From Lactarius indigo (taxonomy: Eukaryota; Basidiomycota; Agaricomycetes; Russulales; Russulaceae): a stretch of DNA of 64,000 nt. A model generated the notes under the pieces. The model searched no databases and was not told the DNA's origin. It worked only from the letters and a program-made list of their open reading frames with translations. Location: the NCBI GenBank assembly GCA_025766275.1, contig JAFKAC010000048.1, positions 1 through 64,000 on the forward strand. Direction: 5' to 3'. The stretch's first letter is position 1; each line of letters begins with the position of its first letter. The position numbers and the translations under genes are program-made. This document shows positions 10,844 to 20,536 of the stretch, one piece after another.

Positions 10844-11561
10844 TCTGAGATAATACTCCGGAGGGAAAATATAGAGTGAGGCTCTCTCTTTTATTGCGCA
10901 GACGCCTTCGAGATACCGAACAAACATACCTGACCGCTCCTGGAACCACTGGCACGAGAACCTGGAGCAGCAACTAGGCGATATCCGCTCAGTGACGCCT
11001 GTCAAGGCCCATGAGACCAGAGGCCCATCGCCAGTTGAGAGTGCAGTTCCCAAACTTGAGCGGACAGAGAACGTAATAAACAACAGTAGAGTGCAGTGTC
11101 CACTGACAGAAATACCACGTTAGATGGCAGCGTCCCTGCCCCTGTACTTTTGTGGCAACTCACTTTCTTCATAAGGTCAACATGGCATACAGGCTGGATC
11201 GTATCACGGAGCGATAGCCTTGTCTTCCTCCGATCCAGCCTACCAGGCTCCAAAACTCCACATATAACCAAAGCACGAGACAAGGCCTCGTTTTGACGCC
11301 AGACATGGCACCGATAAAACACCGTGAGACGGCACCGTGGGAGGGAATTGCGCCACCACTTTCGGCAAGAATGAACCCTGATTTATATATGCGCGTACCA
11401 TAACAAAGGCTTTGTGGGCCTGACCACGACAGTGACAGGCAGTGGGAACATCCGAAGACACAAACGACGAGAGAATGTGCGAGACAGCAGAATAACAAGT
11501 TTACTGTTGCTTGGGGGAATTCGGTACAAAAATAAATAAATAAATCATTGGCATGCCTCTT
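10844..11561. other. Intergenic, nothing recognised
   Basis: Upstream of the intact P450 and downstream of the GPI-protein gene. Open frames at 11169-11498 (minus) and 10844-11083 (minus extension of the first P450 exon) show no domain. Confidence 0.4.
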
Positions 11562-12278
11562 CTACAACGCTACCCAGGCACCGAGTATCACTCCACCAAC
11601 TGTCGCAGCAAGTGCTGATAGTAGGGGTGCAGAGACATGGAAAAGGTGGACATTCCCCACGGCAGCATTGCTAGCAAACATGTTAGTTGGCAAAGTTACA
11701 ATAGTTGTCTGGTTTATAAAACGGCGCACCCAGATGATGTACCACTGATCGCGCTACCTGCCGCAGATGTTGCTACCGTATATACGGAACCCGCAAAGGT
11801 GGTGACTTTGCCGAAACCACTTTCCGCGAGCGTGATCACAGGACCACCGACAGAGGTAACTTCAGTGAAAGCCTTCCCACCAAAGGCTGCAAAGCCTCGT
11901 AAGTAAGTGGTCCGGGAACCCTGGATTAGATGGGAGGGCTTACAAGTGACCTTTGTCTCGACCTTACCGGCCAGAGAAGTGGCGTCGGACGCAACGGATC
12001 CCCCGAACGACGTTACTTGTGTGAAGATAGACCCCGCTGTAGGGTTGGATGAGGGCTGCGATGTGAGCGATAGGACGCCGGGACGCACCAGCAGACGTGA
12101 CATCATCCGCAACAGAACTAACGAACGACAAAACTGCACATTGAGGCTGATTAGATTCTGTATTCTGTCAACGATGGACGGACCACGCACCCTGACGCTT
12201 CTCCTGGGGCTGGGGCTCAAGCGCAGCGAGGGCGAGTGTAATCAGGGAAAGAAAAGTGAGAAATATTGTGGCCTTCAT
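11562..12278 (-). CDS. Small GPI-anchored repeat protein
   Basis: Five exons (12191-12278, 12089-12133, 11944-12036, 11730-11886, 11562-11670) sum to 492 nt, 163 residues. The N-terminal signal peptide has core IFLTFLSLITLALAA and is followed by EPQPQEKRQ, a Kex2-like KR site. The middle is a serine/threonine/glycine/valine-rich run of imperfect units of about 10-14 residues of the type VTSFGGSVASDATS and VTSVGGPVIT. The C-terminus, assembled from the last exon, is hydrophobic (LLSALAATVGGVILGAWVAL) and preceded by small residues, as in GPI-attachment signals. Predicted location is cell surface or cell wall. Such proteins are common in basidiomycetes; the specific role is unknown. Confidence 0.75.
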
Positions 12279-12349
12279 GGTATGGTATTTGGTTGAGAGA
12301 ACGAAAAACGAAAAGAAAGCTATGGTGCATGAACGGTCCCTAGACCCTC

Positions 12350-12355
12350 TTTATA
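12350..12355 (-). promoter_or_regulatory. TATA box of the GPI-protein gene
   Basis: CTTTATAAAG lies about 74 bp upstream of the ATG at 12278, a normal position for a TATA box with a short 5' leader. Confidence 0.5.
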
Positions 12356-14437
12356 AAGTGTATTGTGTCAGGCGCGGGTTGTCATGGAGCACAGCGTGGG
12401 GGTCTTGGTGGAGCAGAGCGCCTGACTATTGGTCATTAATCTCACAGTAAATCGGTGACCCTGTTGAAACAGTCTCCGAGTCATTGAGTTGACCTGACAG
12501 GACCAACTGTCCATCAAAGGGTGGCTACGACCCGTGTGTCCTTCTAAACAACCTTTCCGCGACTTTCCCATTGTCTACCATCCATCCTGTTGGGGAGATA
12601 CTACATTCAAAGTCCCGACTTGAACCAACATTGCGTGCGCCACCAAGGTACCCAAAAAACTTAGTCAGCCAAAGGCTCCTCCGCAGTCAGAGTCCGAGCC
12701 CTTATCTGTGTCACCGGTTCGACATACAGCGCAGTGGAGTGCGCCACTGCGGTCACCAGTCACCGGACATCGTCATCGCCAATCGCAGTATGTCTGTGCT
12801 GGCAGACATGTGCTACCTACCTTACAGTCAATTTTGCTGACGTCCTCTGTTGAACGTGATGCAGTGACTCGGAGATAGCGAGCCCGGTCCGACAAGGGCC
12901 CGGGTCGGAACCGTCCGTCTGGGCAGCGGTCACTCCTCTTCCCAGATGTCAGTCGACGCTGGTTCAAAACCCGATTTACAGTAATACACTTAACCGCCTG
13001 TGCCAACGATGACGTCCTCAGCATTACGCCTAATCGTCTTGATCATGGCGGTTGACGCACGTTTGGCTGGCCTTTTCCTGCCTTTCGAATGCAGTGGAAT
13101 GAATCGCTCGAAGTAGGCAATATCCGCGGTGGACTCGAGTCATACGTGATCCGCTGAAGTGATGTCAGTCACTCCGATGACCTTACTCTGTCTAGGACTC
13201 GAATAGTACCGCAGGTCCTGTCAGCACATCTTTGTCACAAGCGAGGTCTCTTTCGCATGGGGCGTGCAAACGGGGTGCTGTTCGGGGTCGTTAATATTAT
13301 AGTCACATGATCTACGCAGGTTTCTCCTAAGCGCTGCTCTTGTCAGCAAAGGTCGGTCACCAGCTGCGCAGATGCTTTTTATTTGATCCTCAACAGCCTG
13401 GACATCTGCACTCGCTTTCTTTCGCTCATGCGGTTTCGCTGTTCCCCGACTTTTCGGAACTCGATCTAACCTTTTACCCCCAACAGAGGCTCTACCAGTT
13501 GAACGAGCGTGAAGACAACCCATTTACCGCCCTCGAAGACGAGGCGTTGTCCATACTGCTCTGGGCCCGCATCACCGCCCTCAGTCTCGCCAACTGGTCA
13601 AGCGATAAGTCCCTGCTTGCCTCGCTTCTCTTACTCTACCATCGCACCCTGCGTACCTGTACGTCTCCCTGCTTGGCACGCTCGCCTCGTTCTTCGTTCC
13701 ACCGGCGTCGTCTCCTTTTCCCATCCCACTATGCTCACTCAACATAACGCGAGGCCCGCGCCCGCGCCCGTTCTCGCTTTCGTAGGCACAGACACTAGCA
13801 CCACCCTACTCGTTCGTGCACTCGAGGGCGTGCAAAGGAGGGATCAAAATTACTGGCGTTTGTTTCGCGTCAAAGATCGCCATTGACACGATCGAATGTC
13901 CGGCATATGGGTCGCAAAACAGTTTGTTAAGCTTAGCAGTCGGTCTGAAGGAGACCCACAACAGCGCTTCCATGTTTTCAGCTGAGCTGTCAGATCTGGA
14001 GCACCAACTTGTCAACAGTCAATGTCGATGATCTGAGCACCATAGCCGGAGGGTTGGGATTAAGATACTAACACAACAGCGGCTAGTCGGCGAGTGCTAC
14101 TGGGGGAGGATGTCATAACCCGGTTTACAGCAGTTGATGGAAGAACTTAAGGCACAACTTCCCGGTCACGCCGTGAATGTTATGCGACTCGAAAGACGCT
14201 GTGCTCATTTCACAAACGAAGGTATATTTCGGATCGGCCTCAACAATTCAATCAAGAGCGAATACGTTCCCACTCCGCAGGGTCCACACCACATGAAGTC
14301 CGACATGCGTAATGACCAAGCCCATACTATACGTCCGTACGCTCAAGCAGGACACATATCGGCACCTCTGTTAGTGCTGGAATCCTGCCACATATTTCAG
14401 CAACGTCGATAGTAACACAAAAGAGAGTGCACTACCA
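12356..14437. other. 2-kb stretch without a supported gene
   Basis: Contains several open frames of 70-135 codons, for example 13340-13747 plus and 13221-13523 minus. None shows a domain, signal peptide or plausible exon chain that I can defend. Direct or inverted repeats are not obvious. Confidence 0.35.
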
Positions 14438-14655
14438 TCACAGATGTACCCCAATATGGGCAAAAGCGGTTACGATGACATTGAGAAGGTTACCTACAAA
14501 TGAATAAAGTTCATGTCGTGTGGACGCTCATTCGAATATGGCTCACTTAGAACCTCAGGCTGAAGCTTGGGCTCCACATTTTGAGGCTGGGCGGCTGGAG
14601 CGGCGATAACGACAGCTGCGAGAGAGACAGCGATGATGGCCTTGGTGAACGTCAT
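14438..14655 (-). CDS. Small secreted peptide B (54 aa if spliced)
   Basis: Signal peptide with core AIIAVSLAAVVIAAPA, then AAQPQ. A 53-bp intron fits at 14494-14546 (donor GTGAGC, acceptor TTTGTAG). Exons 14547-14655 and 14438-14493 give 165 nt and 54 residues, ending in a hydrophobic/amphipathic helix (NLLNVIVTAFAHIGVHL) without cysteine. If the intron is retained, a stop at 14494-14496 gives 53 residues with a polar tail instead. Leader, mature N-terminus, intron position near the middle and total length all match the peptide at 2228-2449, so I treat them as one small family. A TATAAAG-like box lies about 100 bp upstream, near 14755. The function is unknown. Confidence 0.55.
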
Positions 14656-15713
14656 TGTGCGGGTAAGGAGTGAAGCTGGTCGAGAGAGACAGATGAGTTT
14701 GAAAGAGTTTAGAACAACTGAACCGATGAGAGAAAATATGGGAGAGCCGCGCTCTTTATACCTATGCCGAGCGGAGTTTTCTTACACTGGCACAGAGTCA
14801 CCGTGCAGTTGGCCGCAAGAATTGCTCAGGTCTTGGGTTTGAGGATAATCGGTTCCGTGAATTCGGCAATTGCAATGACCCACCCAGGTTAGTTAGCACC
14901 CTATACACTACATCACGGTAGCCTATGCAGGGAATAAATTTGACCATATGCATGTGAATTGTCCATCTGGCGTCTTCTAAGGACGAGGTCCCTAGCCTAA
15001 ATTACCGTAGATGTCCCGAGGTGGATGGAGTGGCTCGTAAGACTTGGCGTATTTGACAACGCCGATTGAAGAAATGTAGAGTAGAGCTCAAGCCTCAACG
15101 GCCCTTCGTCGACGCGTCAACGTCACGGTATGCCGCTCCTGAAGCCGTCTTTCAGTTCTCTAATAGATCCAAGACTTCGATGGTGCTCACAGTACTCACT
15201 GCCAGTCGCACGACCCTGGAGCACATAATCCCTGGCAGCCGGAGTGCGTGTTTGATGAAGACGGTAAATTCAAGAACGGGTCTTCGCGACTGTAGCGAGT
15301 ACCGTGCTCAGTGCTTGCTACAGTCACTGTAAGTACCATATTCCTTCCGGGCTCAGAATGATACATTTTAGATATATTACTTACTCGATTGCTAAGCACT
15401 CGTATATACTCTATGGTTGAGGACAAGGCCGAAACAGGCAAAAACAGCATATTTTCGGGGCCAGAGCTCGAGGAAATCTTAACGCGTTCAGACGCATTCA
15501 GGAGGTCCCAGTTTCTCCTGAACGGGGAGCCGGACCAGAGACAGAGGCACTGAACCAGAACCATAATCGGAATGGAACGTTGCCATTCAGTCTACGTTCA
15601 CGTTCGGACCAAAGTTCCGGACCGGACTTCGGCAACACTGCACATCGCTTGCACAAACGCACGCACACGTATATCTCAGGATCAGATCGAATTCACACTC
15701 TGCAACCAATATC
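14656..15713. other. Intergenic, promoter of peptide B
   Basis: Carries the peptide B promoter (TATA-like CTTTATACC near 14753). The rest shows nothing that I can support. Confidence 0.4.
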
Positions 15714-16223
15714 ATGGATGATCAGGACGATCAGGATCGGTTAGTTTTGGATCCACTACCAGTGTTTTCGCTCAAGCAGCAGTAGGCTGACCGTTTCACG
15801 TGCAGATATATTCATCTGAAAGGTATACGAGCCTACCATTGTTTCTGAGCAGACTCTACATTGTTACATAGAAATATATGTTGATTTTGTCAAGAAACGT
15901 CCAATGTCCGTCCTTGAGCTCATTTTCAAGGACAATGCCGGTGTCAAACACAAGTCTGACAAATTCAAGAAAGGCGTCCGTGTTTATTGGACCCTTGACA
16001 TGTCTGTCCTCTTGGCATGGTCGTCAATACTAGAGACTGATTGTTTCCATACAGTTACATTAGGACCCACACCAGTGTTACCTTGCTCGTCCGGCGAGCA
16101 TATTCGAAAATAGACATTGCCCGGATTTTGGTTGAGTTCGAGCCAAGTCAGTTCGGAGACGACAAAACTGTTAGTTTGGAAGGTTGTGGCCTTTTTCTCC
16201 CAGTGGAATGCCCTTCACGCTGA
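15714..16223 (+). pseudogene. C2-like N-terminal module, probably broken gene
   Basis: Starts MDDQDDQDR. Three introns (15746-15804, 15822-15870 and about 16001-16052) join short exons into about 110 residues ending in a stop at 16221-16223. Segments such as SVLELIFKDNAG, KHKSDKFKKG and YIRTHTSVTLLVRRAYSK resemble the C2-like domain found at the N-terminus of basidiomycete NACHT/NLR-like and related proteins. After the stop, other frames of the same strand continue protein-like sequence (GMPFTLSAFTDKNNRITTK, then ESLVVLSCQKAVEFLS, then the frame of the F-box open reading frame). This suggests a longer ancestral gene broken by small frameshifts. A truly short protein is the alternative. Confidence 0.4.
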
Positions 16224-16334
16224 GCGCCTTCACAGATAAAAACAATCGCATTACCACGAAGCTCGTGTGCGGGAGATCCAAATCTGTGAGTCTTTGGTTG
16301 TTCTCTCATGCCAGAAAGCCGTTGAGTTCCTTAG

Positions 16335-17984
16335 TTGGCAGATGTCGCTCTTCTTCTTGGCTCTCGGGCCCATGCTACCCCTCCATCGAAGGTCACCAAG
16401 TCAAGTATTCTCAAAGAGATTTTCCGACTCTCGGAACCCCAGGCCCACCTTCAGGGCCAACAACCTGAAGCAGGTGCACAATTCAGCGAATGTAGTTCAC
16501 TCACAATACGCCTAGGCCATATCCAATGGCTCAACAACGATATACTCCTGAGCATATTCAACTCCTATCGACTAGATGAGGATAATGCTTGGAACACCCG
16601 ACTTGGGTGGCGCAAGCTCTCTCATGTTTGTCGAAGATGGCGTCACCTCATATATGAATTAGCATCCCACCTGGGTATGCATATAGAATGCACGAATGGT
16701 ACCCCTATGGTCAACACACTGGACCATTTACCCCCCCTACCACTTTTCGTCGATTACTGGTGTGAAGACGTGACCATAGGGGAGCAAGATGCGTCAGGAA
16801 TATACCACGCGCTCTTGTTACATAATCGTGTTCGCCATATTGACCTCCACCTCCCGCCTTCGATTTTTCATGAACTCCTTATGCTTATGGGCAAACCCTT
16901 CCCAATACTAGAACACCTTTCTCTCTCTTTCACAGATGATAAGATCACCACCCTCACACTCCCTAAGGACTTTCTAGCCCCAAATCTACGCCATCTCGCT
17001 CTTCTCGGCATCGGTCTTCCAAAAAGATTGCATTTGCTCTCCTCCACGGTCTCCCTTGTCACACTCACTCTCACGAAAATCCGAGCTTCCGGTTTCTTTC
17101 GCCCGAGGCTATTAGTGGCACGTCTTCAGTCCCTTCCAGGACTCGAGGAACTGTCCATCGGTTTTTCCATCCCCATACCCCGCCCCAGCGCTGAGAGGGA
17201 ACTATTAGGCAAACAAGGAATTCTCGTAACACTTCTCAGCTTGAAAAAGCTCACGTTCCAAGGGGTAAGCGCTTATCTCGAATGCCTTGTCGCTCAAATT
17301 AGGACCCCACTTCTGGAGCAACTCCATATCACGCTATTCAACCAAATCGTCTTTACCTTGCCACACCTTTCCCACCTTATCGATATAACGGAAGGGCTCA
17401 AGCTCCCCGCTGCAGAGATTTTCTTTGGGCACAATGAGGTGTCGATAACTAGGGCCAACAATACGCTGTTTTTTAACAGACCTTTCTACCTCCGTGTGAT
17501 ATGCAAGCAGTTGGACTGGCAAATCGACTGCGTAGCGCAGATATGCAGCGCACTTATGCCCGCGCTATCCGGTGTAGAGCGGCTCATGCTCAGCAACTAT
17601 TACTACATGATGATGCCCGAATGGCGGAACGGCGAGATCGACGGCACAACGTGGCACGAACTTCTCAGATCTTTCACTGGGGTGAAAGTACTTGATATGG
17701 GGTACGCACTCTTGGGGGAGCTTTCTCGTGCATTGGAGGCGGAAGGAGTAGGGTCAGACCCGCGGTTGCTACCCAGTCTGCAAGAAATCGCAAACGTGTC
17801 CGAGGAGGAGCATGCGGACGGTCTATTTGGTTCGTTCATTCAATGTCGTCAGGTCGCCGGTCGCCCAGTCCGCTTATCGTCTCACGACGCCGTATCGTCC
17901 CGCTTCCTTGACACCCCAACGACCGTTGAAACGACCCCTTCCTTTCTTTCCTCGAATCTGTCCCTTGCCCATTCGTCCCCGTAA
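16335..17984 (+). CDS. F-box/LRR-like protein, 5' end unresolved
   Basis: A 549-codon uninterrupted frame. The F-box-like stretch begins near IQWLNNDILLSIF, with WRKLSHVCRRWRHLIY behind it. It is followed by leucine-rich segments (LEHLSLSF, LRHLALLGIG, LEELSIGFS) typical of the large basidiomycete F-box family whose members act as substrate receptors of SCF ubiquitin ligases. The frame opens immediately after a TAG at 16332-16334, and the first in-frame ATG (16677) lies behind the F-box. So either an upstream exon supplies the start or the gene has lost it. The C2-like fragment at 15714-16223 directly upstream may be the former N-terminus. The long open frame argues that any inactivation is recent. 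Confidence 0.6.
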   Translation: MADVALLLGSRAHATPPSKVTKSSILKEIFRLSEPQAHLQGQQPEAGAQFSECSSLTIRLGHIQWLNNDILLSIFNSYRLDEDNAWNTRLGWRKLSHVCRRWRHLIYELASHLGMHIECTNGTPMVNTLDHLPPLPLFVDYWCEDVTIGEQDASGIYHALLLHNRVRHIDLHLPPSIFHELLMLMGKPFPILEHLSLSFTDDKITTLTLPKDFLAPNLRHLALLGIGLPKRLHLLSSTVSLVTLTLTKIRASGFFRPRLLVARLQSLPGLEELSIGFSIPIPRPSAERELLGKQGILVTLLSLKKLTFQGVSAYLECLVAQIRTPLLEQLHITLFNQIVFTLPHLSHLIDITEGLKLPAAEIFFGHNEVSITRANNTLFFNRPFYLRVICKQLDWQIDCVAQICSALMPALSGVERLMLSNYYYMMMPEWRNGEIDGTTWHELLRSFTGVKVLDMGYALLGELSRALEAEGVGSDPRLLPSLQEIANVSEEEHADGLFGSFIQCRQVAGRPVRLSSHDAVSSRFLDTPTTVETTPSFLSSNLSLAHSSP

Positions 17985-19027
17985 ATTCATACGAAGCGCG
18001 CACAAGGACGTCCTGTATCCATATCGGCAACTTCCGGTTCCTCGCTAGTGTATTGAAAGGTGACTAACGGTACTAGATCTAGTGCTCCGGGTCTAGTTTC
18101 GACCTATGCGTTACAACTAATCCCGTTAGCCATCATAATCTTGGTTGAGGACGGAAAATAGAATTCATACTTTTACTTTTACACTAACGATATGTATCCG
18201 TCTGCTTCTGTATCTGCATTCCGTGTTTCCTATTTCTTCTCATTCCCTCTACGCTTCCCCTCGGGTCGAAGTCTATTACTCGCTACAATCGCGAATGTAC
18301 TCAGTACTCTCGGCACAGGACGGACCGGTGATGAGCCACTTCTTGGAGAGCGTGCCGTGTAATCGGACATATCGTACTTCTACCTCTTACGAAATTCCAG
18401 GAAGCGCCATTTGCGTGCTGGACTCCCGCAGTGTACGTTGCGAAGGAGAGAGCAAGGGAGAGAGGTGAAAGGGACCATATACTCCGTACTGCTCAGTTTT
18501 TCACTCGGGTCGAGCACTTGCTCGAAGTATTCTCTCAAACATTCAACAAATAGCTCGATGAACTTTTGAAAGAACGCTTCTATACCTATCGACTGGAACC
18601 TATACCGGGCAAATGAGTATGTATCTATCACCCACCATTTTTTATTCTCATGGCCCGTCAAACCCATGTCCTAGGTTTTACTCCTCCCGACGACACCATT
18701 TTCTATATTCCCACTAAACGCGAAGGTACCTAAGACGGGTCATACTCTCGATCACCCTGTTATCTCAATGTATTGTCCGAGAGGATCGCAAGTACGATTA
18801 CCAGCAACTCTTTGACGCTTGACTGTGGCATCGACGGCAGGATGTGTCGTTGTTCTACCGATAAGATCGCTCATTCATTCCACCTACGAGGCGTCGTCGT
18901 TTCATATGTGATGTAAATAGTAGGTATGGTAGATGCAGGGTTGTGTGAGAACGCGAGAAGGTGGCATCGAAAACGATTAGCGTAGGTAGGCCTGGCATGA
19001 GGTACCCAAAGAGAAAATACGAAGCTA
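17985..19027. other. Intergenic, convergent 3' flanks
   Basis: Between the F-box stop and the uS15m stop. I see no gene, RNA or repeat here. Confidence 0.4.
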
Positions 19028-20024
19028 TTACACGACGAGTTCGCCCTCGACTGCTCCAGGGGCGAGTCCAAGACGCTCCAAGACTCGCTCGTATCGATCT
19101 CGGTTAGTGCGCTTCAAGTATTTCAGGAGCTTGGCCCGCTGATGAACGAGCCGACGCAAGTTCCTCCGATTCGCCACGTCACGCTTGAACCCACTGAGGT
19201 GTGTCCACAAGTTGCGTATTTGCAAAGTCAAGAGCGCCGCTAGCGAAAAAAAAAAAACACATCAGTGGGCTGACCTAACCGGGACGAACGGCGCCACCGA
19301 TCGATCTGCGCACCTTGGACCTCAGTCCTCCCCGTATCGTCCGGTTTCCCCGGTTCCGAAAACGCCGCGATGACCCTACGCCTATTCTCAAACGCGACCC
19401 CAGCCGCATTCGCGTTCCGCAGATCGACGAGTCTCGCGACCTGGTTCGCCTGCACGACGCCGTGCGCAAGCTCGCGCTCATGGTGCGCCGCCATATTCTC
19501 CACCTTCAGGTTTTTCCCCCCTTTAAATCCATTCATCTCCCTGCGCGTGCTCATGTCCGCCGAGAGCAGCGGCAGGTGCGCGAACAGCATCCGCTGCTCC
19601 CGTTCTCGGATCCCAAACGCCACGCTCGGCGGCACGTGCACGTCCGCGCCCGCCGCGGCTAAGTGCACGTCTTGCGAGGGCGCGGAGGGCGCCAGCTCGG
19701 CGGGCTGCACGAGCACACGCGCGAGGTCGCAGGTGGCCCAGGTGGCGTCGTCGCCCGAGACGGTGCCCAGGACGACGTGGGGCCGCGTGGCGGCGGCCTT
19801 CTGTTGGAGCTCCTCGCGCTTCGCGATATTTTTTTGCCTTGTTAGACGCGCCTGTCGTTTGCGCGCAGACTCGACGCCAAGGACGGCGGTGGTGTGTAGT
19901 GGGGCATTGGACGTCGCGACCGTGGCTGCTGCCACGTTGGAGCCTAAGTATGTTCAGTGAGAACAAAGACAGGAAATTTTTATATACATGTCGACGCACC
20001 TCGCAGAAGATAGGCTCGTAGCAT
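19028..20024 (-). CDS. Mitochondrial small-subunit ribosomal protein uS15m
   Basis: Three exons (20000-20024, 19314-19943, 19028-19239) sum to 867 nt, 288 residues. The first exon MLRAYLLR gives a basic, amphipathic mitochondrial presequence. The long middle part is the fungal-specific extension with charged helices. The last exon carries the S15 domain: LLTLQIRNLWTHL, then RDVANRRNLRRLVHQRAKLL and YLKRTNRDRY, the 16S/15S rRNA-binding helices. S15 binds the central domain of the small rRNA early in mitoribosome assembly. The intron at 19240-19313 contains a run of 12-13 T before its acceptor. Length and order agree with other fungal uS15m proteins. Confidence 0.88.
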
Positions 20025-20536
20025 TTGCTGTCGTGCTTGCCTGAGAGTGCTATGACAGTCACGGTTGATGCCGCTGCACGGGAAAACTTCGGCTGTCGGT
20101 GAAACCGTGGGAATTCTCGAAGAGGTATATAAGCACGCGGTGTTGGAACCCCAAGTTTTTCACACAGGGATTATGCCACGCTGCTCGACGTCAGATTTCC
20201 TCTACCGTTGTTGACAGTGCCAGTGACTCTTTTCGGGTCTCTGTAATCTCGAGAAGGACCCAGGCTAGGAAGTGTCGTGTTTACACCTTTCGAGGACACG
20301 GCATGTCGACATATCCATGGAACATGTCTATACAGTCTTTTGTTCTGTTGGTTGATGATCTGGTTGAAATAAAACGTAACTCCGTCTCACGTTGACAGAT
20401 AGGATTCTAAGAGAAAAAAGAAGCTGGTTCCTCGTGGAGGCAAGCAAGGCCCATTCTTTCCGCGCAGAAGCATACTCCATATTTCTATCTCGACTGTAGT
20501 TTGTATTACACAATACACCCAATGATCGCCACAGTA
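20025..20536. other. Intergenic between uS15m and importin
   Basis: Promoter side of uS15m and 3' side of the importin gene. Nothing else recognised. Confidence 0.4.
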
